Assembly: GCF_009915685.1 (NCBI RefSeq)
Contig: NZ_JAABLP010000005.1
Direction: 5' to 3' (one strand)
DNA: 64,000 nucleotides
Source: Pannonibacter tanglangensis
Lineage (GTDB): Bacteria; Pseudomonadota; Alphaproteobacteria; Rhizobiales; Stappiaceae
The notes beneath the pieces are model-generated. The model saw only the letters and a program-made list of their open reading frames with translations. It ran no database searches and had not been told where the DNA came from. The translations under genes were made by a program, and so were the position numbers. This document shows positions 50,356-59,231 of the stretch, one piece after another. Position 1 is the stretch's first letter. The number at the start of each line of letters is the position of its first letter.

Positions 50356-53346
50356 ATGTCGAACGATGCTTCCCCCCCCGCGCTCACCGCTGACGACCAC
50401 CTCATTCTGGTCGACGGTTCCACCTTCATTTTCCGCGCCTATCACGCGCTGCCGCCGCTGACGCGCAAGTCGGACGGGCTGCCGGTCGGCGCGGTCTCCG
50501 GCTTCTGCAACATGCTGTGGAAGCTCCTGACCGAAGGCCTGACGCCGGAGAAGGGCGACGAGCCGACCCATTTTGCGGTCATCTTCGACCATTCGTCCAA
50601 GACGTTCCGGAGTGACATTTATCCCGCCTACAAGGCCCAGCGCCCCGAACCGCCGGAAGATCTGATCCCGCAGTTCGGCCTGATCCGTACCGCCACCCGC
50701 GCCTTCAACGTGGCCTGCATCGAGCAGGAAGGCTTTGAAGCCGACGACCTGATCGCCACCTATGCCCGCCAGGCGGCGGAGATGGGCGCGCGCGTCACCA
50801 TCGTCTCCGGCGACAAGGACCTGATGCAGTTGATCGGTCCCCGCGTCGGCATGATCGACACGATGAAGAACAAGATCATCGGCGAACCGGAGGTGTTCGA
50901 GAAATTCGGTGTCGGTCCGGACAAGGTGATCGAGGTCCAGTCGCTGGCCGGCGACAGCGTCGACAATGTGCCGGGTGTGCCCGGCATCGGGCTCAAGACG
51001 GCGGCGCAGCTCATTCTCGAGTTCGGCGATCTGGAAACGCTGTTGGCCAACGCGCACACCATCAAGCAGACCAAGCGCCGCGAAAACCTGATCGAATTCG
51101 CCGAACAGGCCCGCATTTCCAAACAGCTGGTGACGCTGAAGACCGATGTCCCGGTCCTCATTCCCGTAACGGATCTGGCCGTGGAGCCGGTGAACGGGCC
51201 CCAGGCTGTCGGATTCCTCAAGGCGATGCAGTTCACCACCCTCACCCGCCGTGTCGCCGATGCGACCGGGGCCGAGGTTGCCAACATCGAGCCGTCCGAG
51301 TTCGAGATCGCCGGCTGGCACACACCTGATGCGAAGGGCCGCCAGATGGAGCGCGGCGACGCCGCAGCATCCGTCGATCTCCCGGACGCCTCGGCAAGCC
51401 CGCGTTCGACAGCCACCCCGGCCGACGTTCCCGCGGGACTGATGACGGCCCGCGCGCTCGCGGAAGCGCGGCAGGACGAAGCCCGCAGCCTCAAGATCGA
51501 CCACGCAGCCTATGAGACCGTGCGTGACCTCGACCGGCTGAAGGCCTGGGTCGCCGAGGCGACCGAAGCTGGCCTCGTTGCCTTCGACACGGAAACCACC
51601 TCGCTGGATGCCATGCAGGCGAACCTCGTCGGCGTGTCGCTGGCAACACGGCCCGGCCGGGCCTGCTACGTGCCGCTTGGCCATGTCGACGGCGAAGGCG
51701 ACCTGCTTGGCGGCGGCGGTCTGGTTCCCGGCCAGATCCCGCTGCGCGAGGCGCTGGACGTCCTCAAGCCGCTGCTGGAGGACGCGGGCGTCCTCAAGAT
51801 CGGCCAGAACCTCAAGTATGACTATCTCCTGATGCTGCGCTACGGCGTTGCCATCGGCCCGCTCGACGACACCATGCTGCTGTCCTACGCGCTGGACGCG
51901 GGCAAGGGCGGCAACGGCATGGACGAGCTGTCGGAGCGCTGGCTCGGGCACGCGCCGATTTCCTTCAAGGACGTGGCCGGCTCGGGCAAGTCGATGATCA
52001 CCTTCGACAAGGTGGCGATCGACAAGGCGACGGCCTATGCCGCCGAAGATGCGGACGTGACCCTTCGGCTCTGGCGCGTGCTGAAGCCGCGTCTGGCATC
52101 TGAGGCCATGACCACGGTCTACGAGACGCTGGAACGGCCGATGGTGCCGGTGCTGGCCCGCATGGAGCGGCGCGGCATTTCCATCGACCGGCAGATGCTG
52201 TCGCGCCTGTCGGGCGATTTCGCGCAAGGCATGGCGGCCGTCGAGGCGGATATCTACGCGCTGGCCGGCGAGACCTTCAACATCGGCTCGCCGAAGCAGC
52301 TGGGCGACATCCTGTTCGGCAAGATGGGCCTGCCCGGCGGCAAGAAGACGAAGACCGGAGCCTGGTCCACCTCGGTCTCCGTGCTCGACGATCTGGCAGC
52401 GGAAGGACACGAGCTGCCGGTCAGGATCGTCGAGTGGCGTCAGCTGGCCAAGCTGAAGTCCACCTATACCGATGCGCTGCCCGGCTTCATCAACCCGGAG
52501 ACCCGGCGGGTCCATACCTCCTATTCGCTGGCCGCGACGACCACGGGCCGGCTGTCCTCGTCGGAACCGAACCTGCAGAACATTCCGGTCCGCACTGAAG
52601 CCGGCCGCAAGATCCGCAAGGCGTTTGTGGCCGACAAGGGCCGCAAGCTGATCTCGGCCGACTACAGCCAGATCGAGTTGCGCGTGCTGGCGCATATCGC
52701 CGACATTCCGCAGCTGAAGACGGCGTTTGCCGATGGTCTCGACATCCACGCCATGACCGCGAGCGAGATGTTCGGCGTGCCGGTGAAGGACATGGATCCG
52801 ATGGTCCGCCGCCGCGCCAAGGCCATCAACTTCGGCATCATCTATGGCATCTCGGCCTTCGGTCTTGCTGCCCAGCTCGGCATCTCGCGCGGCGAGGCGG
52901 GCGACTACATCAAGATGTATTTCCAGCGCTTCCCCGGCATCCGCGACTACATGGAAGCGGTGAAGCGGGAAGTGCACGACAAGGGCTATGTCACCACCAT
53001 CTTCGGCCGCAAGGCGCATTATCCGGACGTGAACACGTCCAATCCGTCCATGCGCGCCTTTTTCGAGCGCGCCGCGATCAACGCACCGATCCAGGGATCG
53101 GCGGCCGATATCCTGCGCCGGGCGATGGTGCGGATGGAGGGCGCGCTCGCCGCGGCCGGATCCACGGCAGAGATGCTGCTGCAGGTCCATGACGAGCTGA
53201 TCTTCGAGGTGGCGGAGGACGGCGTCGACCGCGCCATTCCCGTCATCCGTCAGGTCATGGAGACGGCCTGCGAGCCCTCCCTTCGCCTCACGGTGCCGCT
53301 GCAGGTTGATGCCCGCGCAGCCGACACCTGGGACGAAGCACACTGA
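50356..53346 (+). CDS. polA: DNA polymerase I
   Basis: Repair and Okazaki-fragment polymerase. The 996-residue protein has the 5'-3' exonuclease domain (to about 300; L-V-D-G-S-T-F-I-F-R-A and D-K-D-L-M-Q-L), a linker rich in Ala/Ser/Pro, an intact 3'-5' exonuclease with FDTETTSLD, and the polymerase domain with motif A YSQIELRVLAH, the fingers R-R-x-A-K-A-I-N-F-G and motif C V-H-D-E-L. Start: the ATG at 50356; an in-frame ATG at 50344 lies inside the tandem repeat. Converges with the Ada-like gene. Confidence 0.96.
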   Translation: MSNDASPPALTADDHLILVDGSTFIFRAYHALPPLTRKSDGLPVGAVSGFCNMLWKLLTEGLTPEKGDEPTHFAVIFDHSSKTFRSDIYPAYKAQRPEPPEDLIPQFGLIRTATRAFNVACIEQEGFEADDLIATYARQAAEMGARVTIVSGDKDLMQLIGPRVGMIDTMKNKIIGEPEVFEKFGVGPDKVIEVQSLAGDSVDNVPGVPGIGLKTAAQLILEFGDLETLLANAHTIKQTKRRENLIEFAEQARISKQLVTLKTDVPVLIPVTDLAVEPVNGPQAVGFLKAMQFTTLTRRVADATGAEVANIEPSEFEIAGWHTPDAKGRQMERGDAAASVDLPDASASPRSTATPADVPAGLMTARALAEARQDEARSLKIDHAAYETVRDLDRLKAWVAEATEAGLVAFDTETTSLDAMQANLVGVSLATRPGRACYVPLGHVDGEGDLLGGGGLVPGQIPLREALDVLKPLLEDAGVLKIGQNLKYDYLLMLRYGVAIGPLDDTMLLSYALDAGKGGNGMDELSERWLGHAPISFKDVAGSGKSMITFDKVAIDKATAYAAEDADVTLRLWRVLKPRLASEAMTTVYETLERPMVPVLARMERRGISIDRQMLSRLSGDFAQGMAAVEADIYALAGETFNIGSPKQLGDILFGKMGLPGGKKTKTGAWSTSVSVLDDLAAEGHELPVRIVEWRQLAKLKSTYTDALPGFINPETRRVHTSYSLAATTTGRLSSSEPNLQNIPVRTEAGRKIRKAFVADKGRKLISADYSQIELRVLAHIADIPQLKTAFADGLDIHAMTASEMFGVPVKDMDPMVRRRAKAINFGIIYGISAFGLAAQLGISRGEAGDYIKMYFQRFPGIRDYMEAVKREVHDKGYVTTIFGRKAHYPDVNTSNPSMRAFFERAAINAPIQGSAADILRRAMVRMEGALAAAGSTAEMLLQVHDELIFEVAEDGVDRAIPVIRQVMETACEPSLRLTVPLQVDARAADTWDEAH

Positions 53347-53364
53347 ACCGACCGGGGCCTGTGC

Positions 53365-54324
53365 TCAGCCCATCTGCAGCACCGGCCCCGTCAGTCCGGC
53401 TTCCCAGCCGAGGATCGCGCGCTTGCGGGTCAGGCCCCAGTGGTAGCCGCAGAGGCCGCCGGTGCGGCCGAGCACCCGGTGGCAGGGCACGACGAAGGAG
53501 AGCGGGTTGCGCCCGACCGCCGTGCCCACCGCCCGTGCCGCGCTGGGCTTGCCGAGGCTGCGGGCGATGTCGGAATAGGTGGTGGCCCGGCCCATCGGGA
53601 TCTTCAGCAGCGTCTGCCACACCCGGATCTCGAAATCGGTGCCGATGAAGACGACGTTGAGCGGCGTGTCGGACGCCCAGGCCGAGGGATCAAACACCCG
53701 CACGGCATAGGGCAGCGTTGCCTCCTGATCAGCGACGAAACTGGCGGCCGGCCAGCGGCTGCTCATGTCCTCGAAGGCTGACGTTTCCTCGCCCGGATCG
53801 GCAAAGGCAAGGCCTGCCAGTCCCCGCTCGGTGATCATCAGCAGCACCTGGCCAAAGGGGCAAGGGTGGAAGCCGTAGCGGATGGTGACGCCGGCGCCAC
53901 GGCCGCGGTAGTCGCCCGGTGTCATCGCCTCATGCGTCACGAACAGGTCGTGCAGCCGGGCGGGACCGGACAGGCCAACCTCGTAGGACGTGTCGAGGAT
54001 GCTGGCCGCATCGCGCAGCAGCGCGCGGGCGTGGTCGAGCGTGATCGCCTGGACGAACTGCTTCGGTGTCAGCCCGGCCCAGCGCGAGAACACGCGCTGC
54101 AGCTGGATGGGCTGCAGGCCCACCTGCCGTGCCAGATCATCGAGCTGCGGCTGGTCGCGCCAGGTCTCGGTGATGCGCTCCAGCGTCTCGCGCACAACCT
54201 GATAGTCCCGCGCCGCATCCTCGCCGGTGGCGATGGCGGGGATCAGCTCGGCGCCGACCGCATTGGCGCGGGCGGTCGCCAGATCAGGGGCGGCAAACAG
54301 GTCGGACTGGGAGGCATTGGCCAT
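53365..54324 (-). CDS. AraC-type regulator fused to O6-methylguanine-DNA methyltransferase (Ada-like, no zinc domain)
   Basis: A 319-residue protein with an AraC HTH (about 40-130; L-D-D-L-A-R-Q-V-G-L) and an O6-alkylguanine methyltransferase domain (about 150-315) with the acceptor Cys in F-V-V-P-C-H-R-V-L-G. E. coli Ada has an extra N-terminal zinc domain that takes methyl from phosphotriesters and switches the protein to an activator; it is missing here. So the repair activity is likely, the regulatory trigger is not clear. Start at the ATG at 54324; GTG at 54333 would add three residues. Confidence 0.9.
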   Translation of the reverse strand: MANASQSDLFAAPDLATARANAVGAELIPAIATGEDAARDYQVVRETLERITETWRDQPQLDDLARQVGLQPIQLQRVFSRWAGLTPKQFVQAITLDHARALLRDAASILDTSYEVGLSGPARLHDLFVTHEAMTPGDYRGRGAGVTIRYGFHPCPFGQVLLMITERGLAGLAFADPGEETSAFEDMSSRWPAASFVADQEATLPYAVRVFDPSAWASDTPLNVVFIGTDFEIRVWQTLLKIPMGRATTYSDIARSLGKPSAARAVGTAVGRNPLSFVVPCHRVLGRTGGLCGYHWGLTRKRAILGWEAGLTGPVLQMG

Positions 54325-54409
54325 CTGGAGCACTCGGCAGGGTCAGGTTCGGAATGTTGGCCGACCTTACCCCGCCCTGCCCCGGTTGAGCCACCCGATA
54401 TGCGAGGGC

Positions 54410-55858
54410 TCAGCCAGCCTTGCGGAACCGCGCGGTGCGCGGATCGCCGACATAGAGCTTGGCCAGTTCCTGGCCGTCGCGGGCGAGCTGCGCCACGCTC
54501 TCATGAATGAAGCGCGCGGTGGCGTCATCCATCAGGTAGCTGAAGTTGAGCCGTGTCCAGCCCGGCTTCTCCATCTCCTCGCCCGCCTGGATCGAGGCGC
54601 GAAGCTCTTCCGAGCGCGTCTGGTCGATGCCGAGCAGCCGGTGCGCGTAGGGGCCTGCACAGGCGCAGCCGCCGCGTGCCTGGATGCCGTGGAAATCCGA
54701 CAGCATCCGCGTGAACAGCTGCGGATGCACCCGGTTGCCGGCCGCGTCCTCGATCTGGAAGGCGAAGATCGGCAGACGGTCCTGCCTGTCGCCCGCGAGG
54801 ATCTTCAGGCTCGGGTGTCCGGCCCAGGCCGCGAAGGCCATCCGGGCAAGGGCCTTGTCGCGGGAGAGGATGAAGTCCTTGCCGACCGTGTCCTTGATCA
54901 GGAAGGCAAGACCGGCGCGGATGTCGCCGACGACATTCGGCGTGCCGGCTTCCTCACGGGCCGCCAGCGAGGCGGAATAGTCATGCGCCCAGGGCGAGAC
55001 GAAGGCAACGGTGCCGCCGCCCGGCCAGGTCGGCTTCACGGCCCGGACGGCCGAATTGCGGATGATCAGGACGCCCGAGGCCCCCGGTCCGCCGGGGAAC
55101 TTGTGCGGCGAGACGACGATCGCATCCCTGGCGCAGTCGCTGCCGGAATTCATGCGGATCGGCAGATAGGGGCCGCCGCCGGCATAGTCCCACAGCGCCA
55201 GCGCCCCGTGTGCCTTGAGCAGCCGGGTCACCGCGTCCACATCGGTCAGGAGACCGGTGACATTGGAGGCGGCGGAGAAGGCGCCGATGACGAGGGGGCG
55301 GCCGGCCAGACGGATCAGCTCTGCCTGAAGCTGCGCCATGTCGGGGCCGCCCTCGGCCGCCTCGGCAATCTCGATCACCTCGGCGCCGCTCTCGCGCCAG
55401 GGCAGGATGTTGGAATGATGCTCGTAGGGGCCGATCAGGACCGCCGCCCGGTCGTCGCCTGTCGTGCCATGAAGGCCCGCGACGCCGAACAGGTTGGCCG
55501 CCCGGTTGATTGCCGCCGTCGCGCCCGAGCCGGTGAAGATGACGGTGCAGTCCTCGCCCGCGCCCGTAACCTCGGCGATCAGCGCCCGCGCCTCGCGCCG
55601 CAGCTGCGTCATGCGCGCGCCGCACCAGGACGCTTCCGTGTGGCTGTTGGCGTAATACGGCAGCACCTCGGCGAGGATGAACTCCTCCACCTGCCGCAGG
55701 GCCCGGCCGGAGGCGGTGTAATCCGCATAGACAAGCTGGCGCGGGCCGAAAGCCCCTTCGATCATCATGCCTTCGCCGATCAGGCCCGCGCGCAACGTGT
55801 CAACGAGCGACGGGTTTGCGGCCAGGTGATCACGGAAATCGGCGAGGGACATCGGCAT
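54410..55858 (-). CDS. Class V aminotransferase / cysteine desulfurase-like PLP enzyme
   Basis: A 482-residue fold-type I PLP enzyme. Seen: the PLP Lys in VVSPHKFPGGPG, the earlier T-G-S-G-A-T-A-A and P-Y-E-H-H-S-N cofactor loops, and near the C-terminus G-G-C-A-C-A-G-P-Y, a cysteine position like that of desulfurases and selenocysteine lyases. It is longer than SufS/IscS (about 410) and no iron-sulfur assembly gene is near. Divergent from an Lrp-type regulator, which suggests an inducible amino acid-related task. Substrate unknown. Confidence 0.82.
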   Translation of the reverse strand: MPMSLADFRDHLAANPSLVDTLRAGLIGEGMMIEGAFGPRQLVYADYTASGRALRQVEEFILAEVLPYYANSHTEASWCGARMTQLRREARALIAEVTGAGEDCTVIFTGSGATAAINRAANLFGVAGLHGTTGDDRAAVLIGPYEHHSNILPWRESGAEVIEIAEAAEGGPDMAQLQAELIRLAGRPLVIGAFSAASNVTGLLTDVDAVTRLLKAHGALALWDYAGGGPYLPIRMNSGSDCARDAIVVSPHKFPGGPGASGVLIIRNSAVRAVKPTWPGGGTVAFVSPWAHDYSASLAAREEAGTPNVVGDIRAGLAFLIKDTVGKDFILSRDKALARMAFAAWAGHPSLKILAGDRQDRLPIFAFQIEDAAGNRVHPQLFTRMLSDFHGIQARGGCACAGPYAHRLLGIDQTRSEELRASIQAGEEMEKPGWTRLNFSYLMDDATARFIHESVAQLARDGQELAKLYVGDPRTARFRKAG

Positions 55859-55977
55859 GGCGGGTATCCTGCGAAAGTGCGAATGCGCAAGAATTTATGC
55901 GATGCCTCTTGAGATTAATTCCAAAATTTCACACTCTGGAGATCATTGACCTGAAATTTGTTCGATGGAACCCGGGA
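55859..55977. promoter_or_regulatory. Divergent control region, PLP enzyme / Lrp regulator
   Basis: 119 bases, clearly richer in A and T than the genes on both sides, with T-T-A-A-T-T and A-A-A-A-T-T-T tracts. It must hold both promoters and probably the site of the Lrp-type regulator (autoregulation is usual), but I cannot fix an operator by eye. Confidence 0.5.
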
Positions 55978-56448
55978 ATGATTGACCAGTTCAACAAGGC
56001 CATCCTGAAGGCGCTGCAGCAGGATGGCAGCCTGACGCAGCGCGAGCTTTCGGAAAAGGTTCACCTGTCGCCCAACGCCTGCTGGAACCGCATCCAGACG
56101 ATGAAGAAGGACGGGGTGATCACCGGCCAGACCGTGCAGCTCGACCGCACCCGGCTGGGGCTTGATCTGGTGGTGTTTGCCATGATCCGCACCCGGCACC
56201 ATTCGGCCGAATGGCTCGAGACCTTCCGCCGCCATGTGCAGGCGATCCCTGAGGTCATCGACTTCTTCCGCATCGGCGGGGACTATGACTACCTGCTCAA
56301 GGTCGTCACCCGGGACATGGCCAGTTACGACGCGGTCTATCGGCGCCTGATTGCAGGCGTCGAACTGGACAGCGTGACGTCCTATTTCGCGATGGAAGCC
56401 ATCGAGGAACAGCGGCCCCTGCCGATCCAGGAAACGCGCGAACGGTAA
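55978..56448 (+). CDS. Lrp/AsnC family transcriptional regulator
   Basis: A 156-residue regulator with an N-terminal HTH (L-T-Q-R-E-L-S-E-K-V-H-L-S-P-N-A-C-W-N-R) and a C-terminal RAM/AsnC ligand-binding domain (E-V-I-D-F-F-R-I-G-G-D-Y-D-Y-L-L-K-V). The ATG at 55978 is favoured, as homology starts there; the frame is open 54 codons upstream. Likely controls the divergent PLP enzyme gene and itself, sensing an amino acid. Confidence 0.9.
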   Translation: MIDQFNKAILKALQQDGSLTQRELSEKVHLSPNACWNRIQTMKKDGVITGQTVQLDRTRLGLDLVVFAMIRTRHHSAEWLETFRRHVQAIPEVIDFFRIGGDYDYLLKVVTRDMASYDAVYRRLIAGVELDSVTSYFAMEAIEEQRPLPIQETRER

Positions 56449-56491
56449 ACCGGGCAGACATCGTGATCCCGGTCCCACCTGCCCAAGAGGG

Positions 56492-57220
56492 TCACAGCGC
56501 CGAGGCAATCTCTTCGACGATGGCCTCGGCGGCCCGGCGCGGATCGGCAGCCCGGCTGATCGGCCGGCCGATGACGAGATAGTCGGACCCTGCGCGGATC
56601 GCGTCCGCCGGGGTCATCACGCGCTTCTGGTCCCCGTGGTCGCTGCCGGCGGGGCGCACGCCTGGCGTCACGATCACCAGCTCCTCGCCAACCAGCGGCC
56701 GCACCAGCGGTGCTTCCAGCGGCGAACAGACGAGGCCGCCCATTCCGGCGGCCCGGGCATCCGCGGCCCGGCTGGTGACGAGATCGCGCACCGGCTTGCC
56801 ATAGCCGGCCGCCGCCAGATCCGCCTCGTCCATCGAGGTGAGCACGGTGACGCCGAGCAGGCAGAGATCGGTGACGCCGGTGTCCTCAAGGGCGGTCACG
56901 GCGGCACGCATGGTCTTGGGATAGGCATGCAGCGTGACGAAACGCACGCCCATGCGGGCGATGTTGCGCACGGCGCTGGCGATGGTGTTGTCGATGTCGA
57001 GCAGCTTCACGTCGAGAAACACGTCGATGCCCTCGCCCGCCAGCTCGCGGGCCAGCTCGAGGCCGCCGGCAAACTGCAGCTCCATGCCGATCTTGTACAC
57101 GCCGACCGCGCCTCTGGTCGCCGCAATCAGGTCCCGCGCCTCGGCCACCGTCGGCACGTCCAGAGGCAGCACGAGGCGTCCGGTGGCAGACTGCGGGGCA
57201 AAGCGGCTGCGGCGCGTCAT
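56492..57220 (-). CDS. pyrF: Orotidine 5'-phosphate decarboxylase PyrF
   Basis: Last step of UMP synthesis. The 242-residue TIM barrel has the catalytic D-x-K-x-x-D-I motif (F-L-D-V-K-L-L-D-I-D-N-T) and P-G-V-R-P-A-G and I-G-R-P-I at the phosphate site. Start at the ATG at 57220 behind GGAG; four or more upstream codons with other ATGs are less well placed. Converges with the Lrp gene and diverges from the his operon. Confidence 0.95.
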   Translation of the reverse strand: MTRRSRFAPQSATGRLVLPLDVPTVAEARDLIAATRGAVGVYKIGMELQFAGGLELARELAGEGIDVFLDVKLLDIDNTIASAVRNIARMGVRFVTLHAYPKTMRAAVTALEDTGVTDLCLLGVTVLTSMDEADLAAAGYGKPVRDLVTSRAADARAAGMGGLVCSPLEAPLVRPLVGEELVIVTPGVRPAGSDHGDQKRVMTPADAIRAGSDYLVIGRPISRAADPRRAAEAIVEEIASAL

Positions 57221-57453
57221 GGGAGGCTCCATCTGGCAGGGCGAAGGGAACGTCGGGTGTGGCGGTCTAGTACCAGCAGCCCCGCGCTTCCGCCAGTCGT
57301 TTGCGTGCGGCGGCAAGGAAACCGAGCCGGAGCTTTCCGGTTCTTGCGGTCAATGGACCGGTCAGTCCATTTTTGTTTCAATGCCCTGCCACCCCTGCTA
57401 AAACACCGCCGTTTTCGCCGGTGCCCTTGCACCGGAAGAGGGAAGGACGACAG

Positions 57454-58047
57454 ATGCGCACAGCGACGATCTCGCGCAACACCAAGGAAACCCGCATCGA
57501 GGTGGAGATCAACCTGGACGGCACCGGCGCCTATGACGTGGCGACGGGCGTCGGTTTCTTCGACCACATGCTGGAACAGCTTGCGCGACATTCGCTGATC
57601 GACATCAAGATCCGCGCCGAGGGCGACACGCATATCGACTTCCACCACACGGTCGAGGATGTCGGCATCGCGCTGGGTCAGGCGCTGTCACGGGCGCTGG
57701 GCGACATGTCCGGCATCACCCGCTACGCCGACACCCATCTGGCCATGGACGAGGCGCTGACCCGCTGCGCGCTCGACGTGTCCGGCCGGCCCTTCCTGGT
57801 CTGGCAGGTGGAGTTCCCGCGCCCGAAGGTCGGGGACTTCGACACGGAGCTGTTCGAGGAATTCTTCCGCGCCTTCGCCGTGAATGCCGGGATCACCCTG
57901 CACATCGCCAATCTCTACGGTTCCAACTGCCACCACATTGCCGAAACCTGCTTCAAGGCGGTAGCCCGGACCCTGCGCAAGGCCATCGAGGTCGATCCGC
58001 GCCAGGCCGGCCGCGTTCCCACCACCAAGGGCCAGCTCGGCGGCTGA
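57454..58047 (+). CDS. hisB: Imidazoleglycerol-phosphate dehydratase HisB
   Basis: Sixth step of histidine synthesis. The 197-residue single-function enzyme has F-F-D-H-M-L-E-Q-L-A-R-H, H-H-T-V-E-D-V-G-I and N-C-H-H-I-A-E-T, the repeated metal-binding His motifs. GAAGGACG sits 6 bases before the ATG. First gene of the operon hisB-DUF2628-hisH-hisA-hisF-hisE-coaA. Confidence 0.96.
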   Translation: MRTATISRNTKETRIEVEINLDGTGAYDVATGVGFFDHMLEQLARHSLIDIKIRAEGDTHIDFHHTVEDVGIALGQALSRALGDMSGITRYADTHLAMDEALTRCALDVSGRPFLVWQVEFPRPKVGDFDTELFEEFFRAFAVNAGITLHIANLYGSNCHHIAETCFKAVARTLRKAIEVDPRQAGRVPTTKGQLGG

Positions 58048-58059
58048 ACGAGGCGAGAC

Positions 58060-58560
58060 ATGAGCGTTTACATGGTGATGCTTCCGCCCGAGGCGGATGC
58101 GGCCGCGCCGTCCGGCCTGCCGTCGCCGCGTGCGGCTGATCGGGTCGTGTTCGTCCGCGACGGGTTTTCCGCCCCGGCCTTCGTTCTGTCCGGGCTTTGG
58201 ATGCTGTGGAACCGGCTCTGGCTGCCGTTCCTTGGCTATCTTGTCCTGACGCTGGGCCTGGAACTCGGCACGCTGGCGCTCGGCACGTCCGTTCCCGGCG
58301 TCGCGGCCTTCTGCGCCAGCCTGCTGATCGGCCTGGAGGCCGGCACCCTGCGCCGCTGGCAGCTGGAGCGGCGCGGCTACCGGTTCGTCGCTGTGGTCGA
58401 GGCCGGCAGCCTGCCGGAAGCCGAGATCCGCTATTTCCTGGGGTCGCAGGCGCCGCGCCCGGTTTCTCCCCGTCCGTCCGCGCCGGCGGGCGGCATCGTT
58501 CCGCGCATCGGCACCCAGCCGGTTGTCGGTCTCACGCTTGGCCAGGGAGGCATCCGTTGA
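58060..58560 (+). CDS. DUF2628 membrane protein in the his operon
   Basis: A 166-residue protein with DUF2628 features: a polar start with V-V-F-V-R-D-G-F-S-x-P-A-F, then two or three hydrophobic helices (about 44-95), and a polar end. It is conserved between hisB and hisH in many alphaproteobacteria but has no known role. Its stop overlaps the TTG start of hisH, so it may pace hisH translation. Confidence 0.87.
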   Translation: MSVYMVMLPPEADAAAPSGLPSPRAADRVVFVRDGFSAPAFVLSGLWMLWNRLWLPFLGYLVLTLGLELGTLALGTSVPGVAAFCASLLIGLEAGTLRRWQLERRGYRFVAVVEAGSLPEAEIRYFLGSQAPRPVSPRPSAPAGGIVPRIGTQPVVGLTLGQGGIR

Positions 58561-59210
58561 GCGTCGCCATCATCGATTACGGGTCCGGCAACCTGCGCTC
58601 CGCCGCCAAGGCCTTCGAGCGCGCGGCCCGCGAGCACGCGCAGGTGCCGGATGTGTTCGTCACCGCCGATCCCGACCGGGTGGCGAAGGCGGACCGCATC
58701 GTGCTGCCGGGCGTCGGCGCCTATGCCGACTGCCGCCGTGGCCTTGACGCCGTCTCCGGCATGACCGAGGCGCTGGAAGACGCCGTCCGCGGCAAGGGGC
58801 GGCCGTTCCTCGGCATCTGTGTCGGCATGCAGCTGATGGCCTCGCGCGGGCTCGAGTTCGAGACCGTGGCCGGCCTCGACTGGATCGCCGGCGACGTGAC
58901 GGCCATGCAGCCCGCAGACCCGGCGCTCAAGATCCCGCACATGGGCTGGAACACGATTGCCGTCCGTCCGGAGAGCCATCCGGTTCTCAAGGGTCTCGAT
59001 GTCGGCCCGGATGGCCTGCACGCCTATTTCGTCCACTCCTTCCATTTCGCCTGCACGAAGGACGAGCACCGGCTGGCCACCTTCGACTACGCCGGCACCT
59101 TCACCGCCATGGTGGCACGCGACAACATGGTGGGCACGCAGTTCCACCCGGAAAAGAGCCAGCGGCTTGGCCTCGGCCTGATCGCCAATTTCCTGGACTG
59201 GGCGCCCTGA
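58557..59210 (+). CDS. hisH: Imidazole glycerol phosphate synthase glutaminase subunit HisH (TTG start)
   Basis: Supplies ammonia from glutamine to HisF. The 217-residue class I glutaminase has the nucleophile Cys in F-L-G-I-C-V-G-M-Q and the His-Glu pair in Q-F-H-P-E-K-S-Q. Homology starts at S-V-A-I-I-D-Y-G-S-G-N, and the only start in place is TTG at 58557, behind GGGAGG and overlapping the stop before it (TTGA). Confidence 0.95.
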   Translation: MSVAIIDYGSGNLRSAAKAFERAAREHAQVPDVFVTADPDRVAKADRIVLPGVGAYADCRRGLDAVSGMTEALEDAVRGKGRPFLGICVGMQLMASRGLEFETVAGLDWIAGDVTAMQPADPALKIPHMGWNTIAVRPESHPVLKGLDVGPDGLHAYFVHSFHFACTKDEHRLATFDYAGTFTAMVARDNMVGTQFHPEKSQRLGLGLIANFLDWAP

Positions 59211-59231
59211 GCGGCGCGGGAGCACGACAGT

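Noticed and set aside
50020..53343. A leftward frame of over 1100 codons opposite polA
   Set aside because: It is antisense to a clear polA with intact motifs, has a Arg/Gly/Asp/His-rich composition without any domain, and runs through the tandem repeats. Long antisense frames are common in GC-rich DNA.
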